Notes: a model not told the origin generated them from the letters alone. Positions 53,990 through 62,606 are shown, counted from the first letter of the stretch. The stretch is 64,000 nt of DNA from Flavobacterium denitrificans DSM 15936 (GCF_000425445.1 NZ_AUDL01000011.1:62001-126000), one strand, 5' to 3'. Numbers and translations are program-made.

Positions 53990-54226
53990 ATGTCAAGAGT
54001 TTGTGACCTTACAGGTAAAAGAGCGATGGTAGGAAATAACGTTTCTCACGCTATGAACAAAACTAAGAGAAAGTTTTCTGTAAACTTAGTTAAAAAGCGT
54101 TTTTATCTTCCAGAAGAAGATAGATGGATTACTCTTAGAGTAGCAGCATCTACGATAAAAACAATTAATAAAAATGGAATCACTGCAGTTTTGAAAAAAG
54201 CGCAGTCAGAAGGGTTTATCAAATAA
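53990..54226 (+). CDS. rpmB: 50S ribosomal protein bL28
   Basis: 78 residues beginning [20 protein letters not shown] with [20 protein letters not shown], the bL28 signature. Cysteine pairs that bind zinc in some L28 proteins are absent (single Cys4). It is the first gene of the rpmB-rpmG-DUF4295-ftsY cluster. The spacer before it carries a TTTCTTTG sequence resembling a -7 element with one mismatch. Confidence 0.97.
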   Translation: MSRVCDLTGKRAMVGNNVSHAMNKTKRKFSVNLVKKRFYLPEEDRWITLRVAASTIKTINKNGITAVLKKAQSEGFIK

Positions 54227-54253
54227 TCTTTTCCTAAATAAATATATAGCAAG

Positions 54254-54436
54254 ATGGCAAAGAAAGGTAATAGAATCCAAGTAATTTTAGAATGTACTGA
54301 GCACAAGACTTCTGGTGTTCCAGGAACTTCTAGATATATTACAACTAAGAACAAAAAAAATACTCCAGACAGATTAGAGATTAAAAAATTTAATCCAATC
54401 TTAAAAAGAGTAACTGTTCACAAAGAAATTAAGTAA
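54254..54436 (+). CDS. rpmG: 50S ribosomal protein bL33
   Basis: 60 residues: [41 protein letters not shown] and [14 protein letters not shown], typical bL33. It has a single cysteine, so it is the zinc-free type. It lies 27 nt after rpmB and is co-transcribed with it. Confidence 0.97.
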
Positions 54437-54510
54437 TAATTAGAGATTTTTATAAATCTCAAATGGTTTGGCCATTCGAGTTTTATGAAAAGTTCAATAA
54501 CATTTGAATC

Positions 54511-54663
54511 ATGGCAAAGAAAACCGTAGCATCGTTACAAACAGCTTCTAAGAGATTGTCAAAAGCCATCAAAATGGTAAAATCTCCTAAAACTGGTGCA
54601 TATACATTCGTAGAATCTATTATGGCTCCTGAAGAAGTTGATGAATTCTTGAAAAAGAAATAA
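54511..54663 (+). CDS. DUF4295 small basic protein (Bacteroidota ribosomal protein, probably bL38)
   Basis: A 50-codon gene: MAKKTVASLQTASKRLSKAI, then KMVKSPKTGAYTFVESIMAP, then EEVDEFLKKK. It is very basic and matches DUF4295, found only in Bacteroidota immediately after rpmB-rpmG. Structural work on a Flavobacterium ribosome added a lineage-specific protein called bL38; I believe this is that protein, but I state it from memory. The spacing (74 nt after rpmG) and the shared terminator (54683-54715) put it in the ribosomal operon. It is easily missed because of its length. Confidence 0.9.
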   Translation: MAKKTVASLQTASKRLSKAIKMVKSPKTGAYTFVESIMAPEEVDEFLKKK

Positions 54664-54682
54664 TTACAATTACATTATATAG

Positions 54683-54715
54683 AAAAGCTACTTTCTTACA
54701 GGAAGTAGCTTTTTT
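54683..54715 (+). terminator. terminator of rpmB-rpmG-DUF4295
   Basis: A 13-position stem (54683-54695 with 54701-54713, one G-U) has a TTACA loop and a T-run. It separates the ribosomal genes from ftsY. Confidence 0.88.
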
Positions 54716-54852
54716 ATTACCTATATTTGTCTAAAAATCTAAAGAATCGCAACAATTGCTCTTTTTTTGAAAAACAATTACGCTTTCTTTAATGAATTGG
54801 GTTTCTTGCCTGAAAATCGAGAAATCTAGCAAAACTAAATAAACTACAAAAA

Positions 54853-55806
54853 ATGAGTTTTTTTAAAAAATTATTCTCTACCGAAAAAAAAGAGACTTTA
54901 GACAAAGGTCTTGAAAAAACTAAAACTACTTTTTTCTCGAAGTTAAGCAAAGCTGTTGCTGGAAAATCTAAAGTCGATGATGATGTTTTAGATAATCTGG
55001 AAGAAGTTCTTGTAGCATCAGACGTTGGTGTAAACACTACTTTGAAAATCATTGAAAGAATTGAAAAGCGTGTCGCTGAAGATAAATATCTTGGAACTGA
55101 TGAGTTGAATCAGATTCTTCGTGATGAAATAGGTGCTTTATTAGCTGAAACTAATACAGGCGAAGCAACAGAATTTGAAGTTCCGAAGGATAAAAAGCCT
55201 TATGTTTTAATGGTTGTCGGCGTAAACGGAGTTGGGAAAACGACAACAATTGGAAAATTAGCTTATCAATTCAAAAAAGCTGGCCATAAAGTGGTTTTAG
55301 GTGCAGCTGATACTTTTCGTGCCGCGGCAATTGACCAATTGCAAGTTTGGGCTGATAGAGTTCAAGTGCCAATTGTAAGGCAACAAATGGGAAGCGATCC
55401 AGCTTCTGTAGCATTTGATACTTTGCAATCTGCAGTTGCTCAAGATGCTGATGTTGTAATTATTGATACTGCCGGACGTCTGCATAATAAGATTAATTTA
55501 ATGAACGAGTTGACTAAAGTAAAACGCGTAATGCAAAAGGTAGTTGCCGATGCTCCTCACGATGTATTATTGGTTTTAGATGGTTCAACTGGACAAAATG
55601 CTTTTGAACAGGCCAAACAATTTACTGCTGCGACAGAAGTAACATCATTAGCAGTTACTAAATTAGACGGAACAGCAAAAGGCGGTGTTGTAATTGGTAT
55701 TTCAGACCAGTTTAAAATTCCGGTAAAATATATTGGTGTTGGTGAAGGAATTGAAGATTTGCAGGTCTTTAATAAATATGAATTTGTTGACAGTTTCTTT
55801 AAATAA
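54853..55806 (+). CDS. ftsY: signal recognition particle receptor FtsY
   Basis: 317 residues, an SRP-type GTPase acting at the inner membrane. Domains in order are a short acidic/basic N-region, the N domain (about 20-100, SKVDDDVLDNLEEVLVASDV) and the G domain with GVNGVGKTTTIGKLAYQF (P-loop), DTFRAAAIDQLQVW, DTAGRLHNK and TKLDGTAKGGV, ending DLQVFNKYEFVDSFF. It lacks the long acidic A domain of E. coli FtsY, as is common in Bacteroidota. It receives SRP-bound ribosomes at SecYEG. Confidence 0.97.
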   Translation: MSFFKKLFSTEKKETLDKGLEKTKTTFFSKLSKAVAGKSKVDDDVLDNLEEVLVASDVGVNTTLKIIERIEKRVAEDKYLGTDELNQILRDEIGALLAETNTGEATEFEVPKDKKPYVLMVVGVNGVGKTTTIGKLAYQFKKAGHKVVLGAADTFRAAAIDQLQVWADRVQVPIVRQQMGSDPASVAFDTLQSAVAQDADVVIIDTAGRLHNKINLMNELTKVKRVMQKVVADAPHDVLLVLDGSTGQNAFEQAKQFTAATEVTSLAVTKLDGTAKGGVVIGISDQFKIPVKYIGVGEGIEDLQVFNKYEFVDSFFK

Positions 55807-55812
55807 TATACA

Positions 55813-55977
55813 ATGAAAAATATATCAGCTCTAACTTTTTATTTTGCTAGTGTAATATCTTTTGTTTTGGCAAATGTTTTAAAGGATAAGAATCTCTCGG
55901 TATATTATATTTTACTGGTTTTGGGAATTGTCTTATTCTTTTTAGGAGTTCTTAAAAGAATAAAAACTAACCGCTAG
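55813..55977 (+). CDS. small membrane protein, 54 residues, unknown
   Basis: The ATG lies 6 nt after the ftsY stop. The protein (MKNISALTFYFASVISFVLA, then NVLKDKNLSVYYILLVLGIV, then LFFLGVLKRIKTNR) has two membrane helices joined by a short polar turn and a basic end. No family recognised. Tight spacing to ftsY and the terminator just after it suggest it is a real, co-transcribed small gene. Confidence 0.7.
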   Translation: MKNISALTFYFASVISFVLANVLKDKNLSVYYILLVLGIVLFFLGVLKRIKTNR

Positions 55978-55998
55978 TTTTTCTATCTTAAAATAGTT

Positions 55999-56052
55999 GA
56001 GCTTTTAAATAAAAGTGTTTTTTAATGGCTTTTATTTAAAAGCTCTTTTTTT
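55999..56052. terminator. 17-bp perfect hairpin terminator
   Basis: 55999-56015 and 56029-56045 are exact reverse complements with a 13-nt loop, followed by TTTTTTT. It lies between the convergent ftsY operon and the serine hydrolase gene. Confidence 0.93.
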
Positions 56053-57115
56053 ATTGATATAATGCGTTGATTTTTTTCCAAAGCGTTTTGTCGAAATCAG
56101 ATAAGGCTAGATTTTCGCTGTCTGCAGCATCTCCCATTCTGATTACGACCATTTTTTTGCTCGGAATCACATAGATTTTTTGATCGTTTTTTCCTAAAGC
56201 CATAAACATGTCATTTGGAGCTGTTGGAATGACGCTTCCTTGAAAAGTGAGTTGTGATTGTGGTAAATGGTAGGAAGCTTTTCCGTTTAGCCACCATAAA
56301 TAACCATAACCTAAATTTATGTTTTGTGAGGTTGTTGTGGCTTCATTAAAATAAGCTTCGTTCAAGATGGTGTTGTTTTCCCATTTCCCTTTATTTAGCA
56401 TTAATAACCCGAAACGTGCCATGCTTCTTGTGGTGCTTGCATAAACGCTGTTTGCGCCTAGTTGAACCCAATTGCCATTCATTCCGATTTTGTCTCTTAG
56501 TTTGCTGTTGAAATAGGTTTCCCATTTTTGTCCGCTTGCCTTTTCTACAACATCCTGCAGTTTCACATAAACATTATGATAGGCCCAGCGTGTGCCCGCA
56601 TCGGCTTTGTAGATTAAATTGGCTGGCTCAACATCATCGGCGCTGTCGTCTAAGCCAGATGTCATTGTCAATAAATGTTTGCAGGTAATGAGATCTTCTT
56701 TTGCTAAAGTTTCGCTTGTCCAGCCTGTGCCAAGATATTTTGAAACTTTGTCATTTATATGTAATAAATTTTCTTGTTGCGCAATTCCTGTTACGGTTGA
56801 AGTTAGTGTTTTTCCTGCGCTTGCCCAATACCAAGGTGTTGTTGCTGTATGTCTGTTGAAATAATTTTCTAATACAATTCGGCCGTTTACTAAAATTATA
56901 AAGGATTTAGAGTTCTTAAGTTCTAAATAATCTAAAAGAGGCTGAACGGCATTTTGATTCCATTTTAAATCAGCTATTGATTTCGTTTCCCAAGTTGTTC
57001 CGGTTAATGGTGGAAAATACATGTTTTCTGTTGGAGCAGTATCTGGCTCTGTTGTGTCTTTGCTGCATGCGCTGAACGATAAGAGTATCAGGGTGATGCA
57101 GATAAATTGTTTCAT
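56051..57115 (-). CDS. serine hydrolase lipoprotein (class C beta-lactamase/penicillin-binding-like)
   Basis: A 354-residue lipoprotein from ATG 57115 (MKQFICITLILLSFSACSKD, lipobox FSAC). The upstream TTG at 57157 would overlap the promoter. The beta-lactamase class C fold is marked by the catalytic serine in WASAGKTLTS (S-x-x-K), and RWAYHNVYVKLQDVVE provides the Y-x-N tyrosine. Such proteins are D,D-peptidases or esterases anchored in the envelope. The ATTSQNINLGYGYLWWLNG region is common in Bacteroidota members. Substrate unknown. Promoter TATTTTTG is at 57145-57152 (minus). Confidence 0.88.
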   Translation of the reverse strand: MKQFICITLILLSFSACSKDTTEPDTAPTENMYFPPLTGTTWETKSIADLKWNQNAVQPLLDYLELKNSKSFIILVNGRIVLENYFNRHTATTPWYWASAGKTLTSTVTGIAQQENLLHINDKVSKYLGTGWTSETLAKEDLITCKHLLTMTSGLDDSADDVEPANLIYKADAGTRWAYHNVYVKLQDVVEKASGQKWETYFNSKLRDKIGMNGNWVQLGANSVYASTTRSMARFGLLMLNKGKWENNTILNEAYFNEATTTSQNINLGYGYLWWLNGKASYHLPQSQLTFQGSVIPTAPNDMFMALGKNDQKIYVIPSKKMVVIRMGDAADSENLALSDFDKTLWKKINALYQ

Positions 57116-57144
57116 GGTTTTTTGGTTTAGGTTTGGGGTTTGAC

Positions 57145-57152
57145 CAAAAATA
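57145..57152 (-). promoter_or_regulatory. -7 promoter element of the serine hydrolase
   Basis: The minus strand reads TATTTTTG, exact TAnnTTTG, 29 nt before ATG 57115. It supports that start over the TTG at 57157. Confidence 0.55.
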
Positions 57153-57251
57153 TGCAAAATAGTTTAATGGGTTTTTCAATTTTTTATTTCTTTTGAAATT
57201 TATAAGTTTAACTTTGTATCTCGCTAAATTTTCTTTTGAAAACGGGAGCCC

Positions 57252-57323
57252 TAGCCCTGATGGAAGCGGCATCCTTTTGTGCCGGGGTTCGGCGCAAAAG
57301 ATATAGCGGACAGCAGGATCAGC
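57252..57323 (+). repeat. dispersed palindromic element, TAGCCC...CCTTTTGTG type, copy 2
   Basis: The element begins TAGCCCTGATGGAAGCGG, then CCTTTTGTGCCGGGG (hairpin with CGGCGCAAAAG, one G-U pair) and ends ATATAGCGGACAGCAGGATC. It is markedly GC-rich in AT-rich surroundings and lies between divergent promoters. Copy 1, more diverged, is at 2720-2807 on the opposite strand. Confidence 0.7.
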
Positions 57324-57347
57324 TTCTTATTAATATTATAAATTATT

Positions 57348-57788
57348 ATGAAAAACACTTTTATGATTTTGGTTTTATCACTTTTGATGATAAGCTGTAA
57401 ACAGGAGATAAAGCCTGCAGATATTGCGAAACTGAATGGATATTGGGAAATTGAAAAAGTGGTTTTTGATAAAGGGGAAGAGAAGGCGTACGGAATGAAT
57501 GAAAACTTTGATTTTTTTAAAATTACGGGTACGAAAGGAACGAGGACAAAAGTTATGGCACAGCTTGATGGGACTTTTTTGACTACAAATACGTATGAAA
57601 ATTTTTCGGTTAGGTTTACAAATAATGGAACTTTTTTGGATTACAAAACAGATTATGCGAAGTGGAGTGAGGAGTTGATTTCGATTTCAGACAAAGAGTT
57701 TGTGGTGAAAAATGACCAGAACAAAGAGTATCATTATAAAAAAGCAGAACCAGTTAATATTTTGAACGATGGCAAAAAGACTAAATAA
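57348..57788 (+). CDS. small lipoprotein, lipocalin-like
   Basis: 146 residues with signal peptide and lipobox MISC (Cys17). The mature sequence starts IAKLNGYWEIEKVVFDKGEE (the GxW opening of lipocalin-like beta-barrels) and continues with alternating strands up to DKEFVVKNDQNKEYHYKKAE. Function unknown. Its last 20 nt overlap the next gene (start 57769), so the two are coupled although they are unrelated in function. Confidence 0.75.
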   Translation: MKNTFMILVLSLLMISCKQEIKPADIAKLNGYWEIEKVVFDKGEEKAYGMNENFDFFKITGTKGTRTKVMAQLDGTFLTTNTYENFSVRFTNNGTFLDYKTDYAKWSEELISISDKEFVVKNDQNKEYHYKKAEPVNILNDGKKTK

Positions 57789-58065
57789 CGAAAGTACGAT
57801 TGGTGCTGTTTTGAAGCAGATTATTCAGACGAACAAGCTTCAGTCTGGAATGGATGAAATTGATGTTCGTGACGCCTGGAAACAGCTGATGGGAAGCGGC
57901 GTAAACACATACACGAGAAATGTTGTCTTGAAAGGAAGTACGCTTTATGTTGAATTAGGTTCGGCTGTTTTGAGAGAAGAACTGAGCCATGGAAAGTCGA
58001 AAATCGTTAAAATGATTAATGAGGAACTTGGACGAGACGTCGTGAAAGATGTTGTTTTGAGATAG
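57769..58065 (+). CDS. DUF721/DciA-like protein
   Basis: 98 residues: NNESTIGAVLKQIIQTNKLQ, DEIDVRDAWKQLMGSGVNTYT and VLKGSTLYVELGSAVLREEL are DUF721 hallmarks. In other bacteria the related DciA protein loads the replicative helicase; many Bacteroidota members are short like this one and consist of the KH-like domain only. It is cytoplasmic and overlaps the lipoprotein gene by 20 nt. Confidence 0.85.
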   Translation: MAKRLNNESTIGAVLKQIIQTNKLQSGMDEIDVRDAWKQLMGSGVNTYTRNVVLKGSTLYVELGSAVLREELSHGKSKIVKMINEELGRDVVKDVVLR

Positions 58066-58094
58066 ACTTTTTTTTGATTAATGACAGTTTAATT

Positions 58095-58529
58095 ATGATG
58101 ATGGTAAAATCGAAATTTAAAATTTTTCCAATTGTTCTAATTTCATATTTAAGTGCTTTGCCGCTTTTGCTAATAATTGTATGCCTTGTTTCGCCAAAGC
58201 TAAATGTGATTTTGGCTACTTTGGTTGTATTGTCTATTGTAGTTGTTTTCTGGATGACAATTTTGAAAAGTAGATCACACAGTGTAGAAATGAGTAAAGA
58301 TGATATTTCTGTGAAACGTTACTTTGGATTAGGTGAATTGGTTGTTTATAAATATAGTAAGTTAGATGGTTTTGTAACTGTAATGGAATCTGCAAAGGGT
58401 AGTGTTTATGAAACTATTTTTTTTCTGCAAAATGGAAAGCGAGTAGGATGCATCTCTAGTTTTTATCATAAAAATTTTGAGAACCTAAAGTTGAGATTAA
58501 AAGAGAATTTAGTTGATTTAGGAGAGTAA
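58095..58529 (+). CDS. membrane protein with PH-like C-terminal domain, unknown function
   Basis: 144 residues from the first ATG at 58095 (three adjacent ATG codons at 58095, 58098 and 58101 could serve). The TTG at 58074 would add seven residues without benefit. Two hydrophobic helices near the N-terminus (IFPIVLISYLSALPLLLIIV and the next segment) precede a soluble part (DDISVKRYFGLGELVVYKYS, KLDGFVTVMESAKGS) like bacterial PH domains. Family not certain. It may be co-transcribed with DUF721 (30-nt gap). Confidence 0.6.
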   Translation: MMMVKSKFKIFPIVLISYLSALPLLLIIVCLVSPKLNVILATLVVLSIVVVFWMTILKSRSHSVEMSKDDISVKRYFGLGELVVYKYSKLDGFVTVMESAKGSVYETIFFLQNGKRVGCISSFYHKNFENLKLRLKENLVDLGE

Positions 58530-58576
58530 AGCAATTTTAAATAAGAGAAGTTTAGAATTGTTTTGAGATGATCAAT

Positions 58577-58613
58577 AAAAAAATGCTGTTTGGTTTACAA
58601 ACAGCATTTTTTT
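58577..58613. terminator. bidirectional terminator upstream of ndk stop
   Basis: Arms A-run-atgctgtttg and caaacagcat-T-run form a perfect stem with loop gttta, between convergent genes. Confidence 0.93.
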
Positions 58614-58628
58614 ATGAATGGCAATCAC

Positions 58629-58655
58629 TAAAAACTGTGACTGCGACTGAAAACT
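58629..58655. repeat. 'actgtgactgaaaact' word
   Basis: Short tandem of actaaaa/actgtg/actgcg/actgaaa units directly after the ndk stop. It is the same vocabulary as at 15672-15779 and around the S23 gene. Confidence 0.55.
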
Positions 58656-58661
58656 ATTTTA

Positions 58662-59081
58662 TTAAAATTGCTCTCTTCCTGCAAAGTGGAATGCACTTTC
58701 GATAGCAGCGTTTTCGTCGCTGTCAGATCCGTGAACTGCATTTTCTCCGATAGAAGTTGCGTATGCTTTACGAATAGTTCCTTCAGCAGCTTCAGCTGGG
58801 TTTGTAGCTCCAATTAAAGTTCTGAAATCTTCTACTGCGTTGTCTTTTTCTAAAATTGCAGCAACAATCGGCCCGCGAGACATGAATTCAACTAATTCTC
58901 CGTAGAAAGGTCTTTCTGCGTGAACTGCGTAAAATGCTTTTGCATCAGCTACAGTTAATTGAGTTAATTTTAATGAAACGATTTTGAAACCTCCATTAGT
59001 AATCATTGCTAAGATATTCCCGATGTGTCCGTTTGCAACAGCATCTGGTTTAATCATTGTAAAAGTTCTATTTGTTGCCAT
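58662..59081 (-). CDS. ndk: nucleoside diphosphate kinase
   Basis: 139 residues. It transfers the gamma-phosphate from ATP to NDPs through a phosphohistidine (His117 in NAVHGSDS). N-terminal [19 protein letters not shown] and the [15 protein letters not shown] block are standard. Promoter TACTTTTG is at 59107-59114 (minus). Monocistronic. Confidence 0.97.
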   Translation of the reverse strand: MATNRTFTMIKPDAVANGHIGNILAMITNGGFKIVSLKLTQLTVADAKAFYAVHAERPFYGELVEFMSRGPIVAAILEKDNAVEDFRTLIGATNPAEAAEGTIRKAYATSIGENAVHGSDSDENAAIESAFHFAGREQF

Positions 59082-59106
59082 TTTATTGTGCTTTTTAAAT
59101 TTTGTG

Positions 59107-59114
59107 CAAAAGTA
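59107..59114 (-). promoter_or_regulatory. -7 promoter element of ndk
   Basis: The minus strand reads TACTTTTG (TAnnTTTG), 25 nt upstream of the ndk ATG. Confidence 0.6.
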
Positions 59115-59197
59115 GACTTTTTTTGTGAATTGATTTTAATAAATTCATAATTAAAACACTGTGGAATGCTATTTTGAATAAGAAAAGCTTTTTTTAA

Positions 59198-59293
59198 ACC
59201 ATATAAGTGATATGAGTTCATTTAATTAGGGATGTGGCATATCCGTTGCAAACTATACGCAGTTCTAAAATGAACTTATATCACTTATATGGT
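59198..59293. repeat. 96-nt element with 26-bp terminal inverted repeats
   Basis: 59198-59223 and 59268-59293 are reverse complements at 25 of 26 positions (exception G-U compatible). The 44-nt centre is more GC-rich. It lies between the HGSNAT-like stop (59301) and the ndk promoter, which is also where a terminator would be needed. Confidence 0.8.
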
Positions 59294-59300
59294 GAAATCT

Positions 59301-60572
59301 TTAAACTTTGAATATTAATTTGTTTTTGTAGAAAATCCATAAGATAAAAGTCCAGATGCAAACATAAACCAACGCGCCAGCAAGTGAAGCTGTCATTGGA
59401 TTGCTGAAAAATGGCGCGATCCAGAAACCGTACAAATAATTCAACAAATTGATTTTTTCTGAAGGATTATGTGGATTTTGAAATTCTATCATTACTAAAG
59501 CCTGTGGAATAATCTGTGAAGTAAAGAATACAATCATTGGGTTTACGCCCCAAATTAAAAATGGTTTGAATCCTTTTTTGTAATCTTTGATGTCGATTAT
59601 TAAATAGAGAACAGTCAAAAATCCAGTTGCGAGTCCAGTTGTATATAAAACGTAACTGCTCGTCCAAATTGATTTGTTGATTGGAAAAACAGTGTCCCAC
59701 ATCAAGCCGAAAAAGATAAGTACCGTTGCTGTTATTCCCATTTTTTGGGCCTTTTGAATTTTAGTCACATCAAAAAGCAAAAGCTTTCCAATTAGTAATC
59801 CAATAATTCCGTTTACAATTGATGGGATTGTGCTTAAAATTCCCTCAGGATCCCAAGTTACAGTGCCACTATACATGTGCCCTTTTAATAAAACGCCGTC
59901 TAACCATGCAGAGAGATTTGTTCCTTTGTCAAGATTGGCGCTTCCAATTCCAGGAACCGGTAGTAAGGTTATTATTGCCCAATATCCTAACAATAAAACT
60001 GCTCCAGTAATAATTTGAGTTTTCTGAGACGTTTTCAAATACAGAAGTGAAACGACAAAGTAAACAACAGCAATTCTTTGCAAAACTCCCGGAAGCCTGA
60101 CATCGTGATAAGCTTCAATTCCGCTGTAAGCTAAAAACAAATAAATAAACAGAATAGAAAATGCTAGAATGTTTTTGATTTTTGAACTAAAATTTCCCAT
60201 TAATGCGTAACCCACAGCAATTGTAATTGCCAAACGCCCAATTAAAAGCGGAATTCCTTCAAGTCCGAATAATTGGATTTTTCCGAAAAAGTTGAAGAAA
60301 ATCCCTAAACAGAGCATTCGTAAAGAACGAACAAGGATTTTGTTGAAAGTGGTGCCGTCATAAAATTTATCCGGCATTGCAAGCGGAACAGCGACTCCCA
60401 TGATAAATACAAAAAATGGAAAAACTAAATCGGTCGGCGTGCAGCCATTCCATTCGGCATGGAGCAGTGGCGGATAAACATGGCCCCAGTCTCCAGGATT
60501 GTTGACGATTGTCATTAATAAAATTGTGAGTCCGCGAAAGACATCTAGCGAAATTAAGCGTTCTTTTACCAT
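59301..60572 (-). CDS. DUF5009/HGSNAT-like membrane acyltransferase 2
   Basis: 423 residues, about eleven membrane helices. Landmarks are ERLISLDVFRGLTILLMTIVNNPGDW, WNGCTPTDLVFPFFVFIMGV and GVLQRIAVVYFVVSLLYL, all typical of the heparan-alpha-glucosaminide N-acetyltransferase-like family (DUF1624/DUF5009). Such proteins are predicted to use cytoplasmic acetyl-CoA to acetylate a sugar amine on the other side of the membrane. No glycan-utilisation genes adjoin it. A large hairpin (60689-60774) separates it from bshC. Confidence 0.85.
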   Translation of the reverse strand: MVKERLISLDVFRGLTILLMTIVNNPGDWGHVYPPLLHAEWNGCTPTDLVFPFFVFIMGVAVPLAMPDKFYDGTTFNKILVRSLRMLCLGIFFNFFGKIQLFGLEGIPLLIGRLAITIAVGYALMGNFSSKIKNILAFSILFIYLFLAYSGIEAYHDVRLPGVLQRIAVVYFVVSLLYLKTSQKTQIITGAVLLLGYWAIITLLPVPGIGSANLDKGTNLSAWLDGVLLKGHMYSGTVTWDPEGILSTIPSIVNGIIGLLIGKLLLFDVTKIQKAQKMGITATVLIFFGLMWDTVFPINKSIWTSSYVLYTTGLATGFLTVLYLIIDIKDYKKGFKPFLIWGVNPMIVFFTSQIIPQALVMIEFQNPHNPSEKINLLNYLYGFWIAPFFSNPMTASLAGALVYVCIWTFILWIFYKNKLIFKV

Positions 60573-60688
60573 TGGTTTTGGGTAAATAGGTTAGTTAATA
60601 ATTTTAAAAATCGCTATTTGGTTTGGAGAATAATAATTTTGAGAGGATAGGTGGTTATTTGGTTTCTCAGAACTATTACTTTATTTTT

Positions 60689-60774
60689 TTAGCCACTAAT
60701 TGCACAAATTTCCACTAATTGTTTTTACTTTTTGCAATCAAAAATTAGTGCTAATTTGTGCAATTAGTGGCTAA
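60689..60774. terminator. 32-bp hairpin downstream of bshC
   Basis: Arms 60689-60720 and 60743-60774 pair at 30 of 32 positions; the outer 22 pairs are perfect. The loop is 22 nt. It starts 5 nt after the bshC stop, and on the minus strand an A/T-rich tail with a T-run lies beyond it. Confidence 0.8.
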
Positions 60775-60779
60775 CTATT

Positions 60780-62369
60780 TTAAATGGTTATGATGTTAAA
60801 ATTCATTTCTAAAGGTTTCAGTTTTTGGATTAAAAGAGGAATCAACTGATCGCCTTTTTCTAGATAAAATTCTGAAAAATTGCTTTGACGTTCCTGTAAG
60901 CTATTGTTTGGGAAGAGTTCGCATTGCAAGTCGGTTACGCGCTGTAATTGATCGCTTAACTTTCTTTTTTGTGCTTTTAATAATCGCTTTTCTAGATTCT
61001 CTAAACCTTTTGTCTGTTTTACTTCCTGTGCCTTTACAGCTCCAGAAAATGATTTGTCAGTCTGATTGGCTAAGTTATAAAGATATTCAAATTGTGTTTT
61101 CAGTGCTTCTTTTTGAGGTGTTAAATCAATTGGAAAAGCAGAAATTTTATGTGTAATCGTATTTACTAAATTTTCTTGTTTTGTGAATAAGTCTTTCCAG
61201 CTTAAATTTAAATTGTCGGCTTTTTTAGCTTGTTTTTCGGTTGCCAAAAGCACTGAATTACGAACTAAAAGTATTGGGAAAGTAATGTTTACAGCATCAA
61301 AAAAAGATTTCAATTCCAGCCAATATGCAATTTCTCCGCCTCCGCCAATGTAGCATAAATTGGGAAGAATAATTTCCTGGTACAGTGGACGCATGATTAC
61401 ATTTGGACTAAATTTCTCTGGATTGCTTTCTAATAATTGGAATATTTCATTTTTTGAAAAAGCTATTTTGGTATTGTTTACATGGTACTTGTCGTTCTCG
61501 AAAATGATCCTTTCACGCAAATCATTTTCAATATAAAATAAATTGATTTCGCGTGGATTTACCTGAACGGTGTAATCTTTTAGTGATTCAATCGTTTTTT
61601 GGACCGCTTTGTATGAAGTGTTTTTTTCTAATTCTTCTTTAACAAACGGAATAAAAGCTTGTTTCAAAGTGGCATCATCAGCATCAATAATAACTAATCC
61701 ATAATTTGAAAATAAGCTGTCAGCCAAAAAGCGTGTTGCGTCAGCTAGGTTGTCATGCTTTAAATAAGCGTCTTCAAAAAGCTTTTTTAAGGTATTTGCA
61801 TTGGTATTCGAACCTAATTCTAAGGAATAAATTTCGAAAAATTCAGCTAAACCTTCAGTTGAAAGTCGGCCGACAGGACCAGTGCTTTCTTTATTCCATC
61901 TGAATTTTTTTCCTTTAAAATTAAAATAATTTATTTCTTCAAAATCATGATCTTCAGTCGCCATCCAATAAATCGGAACAAAATTATTTGAAGGATATTT
62001 TGACTTTAATTCTTTAGTCAAATTAATTGTAGAAATGATTTTGTACAAGAAATATAAAGGCCCGCTAAATAAATTTAACTGATGTCCAGTTGTAATTGTA
62101 AAAGTGTTTTCGAGAGCTAAAAGCTCAATATTTTGTTTTGTTGAATCTGAAATCTCAATATTTTGATATTGTTTTTTTAAGGTTTCAACCAATGGGATTC
62201 GGTTCTTATTATCAAAATTGGATTGTTTTTTCTGGATTTGTTTTTCGAAATTTTCCAAAGTTGGAAAATTGTTATATAAAGATTGCAGTGCTGGTTTTTG
62301 ATCTAAATAATCTTGTATCAAGGCAGAGAAATATCCTGAAGTTTGATAGCTGATACAGTCGGTAGGCAT
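60780..62369 (-). CDS. bshC: bacillithiol biosynthesis cysteine-adding enzyme BshC
   Basis: 529 residues. It attaches cysteine to GlcN-malate, the last step of bacillithiol synthesis. Landmarks are ISYQTSGYFSALIQDYL, ITTGHQLNLFSGPLYFLYKI, VPIYWMATEDHDFEEINYF and MRPLYQEIILPNLCYIGGGGE. The C-terminal coiled coil (about residues 420-490) is present. Bacillithiol use is known in many Bacteroidota; bshA and bshB genes are not in the window. Confidence 0.95.
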   Translation of the reverse strand: MPTDCISYQTSGYFSALIQDYLDQKPALQSLYNNFPTLENFEKQIQKKQSNFDNKNRIPLVETLKKQYQNIEISDSTKQNIELLALENTFTITTGHQLNLFSGPLYFLYKIISTINLTKELKSKYPSNNFVPIYWMATEDHDFEEINYFNFKGKKFRWNKESTGPVGRLSTEGLAEFFEIYSLELGSNTNANTLKKLFEDAYLKHDNLADATRFLADSLFSNYGLVIIDADDATLKQAFIPFVKEELEKNTSYKAVQKTIESLKDYTVQVNPREINLFYIENDLRERIIFENDKYHVNNTKIAFSKNEIFQLLESNPEKFSPNVIMRPLYQEIILPNLCYIGGGGEIAYWLELKSFFDAVNITFPILLVRNSVLLATEKQAKKADNLNLSWKDLFTKQENLVNTITHKISAFPIDLTPQKEALKTQFEYLYNLANQTDKSFSGAVKAQEVKQTKGLENLEKRLLKAQKRKLSDQLQRVTDLQCELFPNNSLQERQSNFSEFYLEKGDQLIPLLIQKLKPLEMNFNIITI

Positions 62370-62606
62370 AATTTTAGATTTATTTTTGATAGCTGTAAAT
62401 TTAATGAAAATATACAGTTAAAAATGTTTTTAACGATAGCTTATGATTTGATTTTTTGTTAATGAATATTAAAGTTCATAAAATCAAGTTTTTAATTTTA
62501 GTTGAAATGAAAAATCTGTAAAATGTAAAACACATGAAATTTGTTAAAAAGCAATTGTTGTTTTAAAACTATTTTGGTTTAATATGAATTATTAATAATG
62601 AAACTA

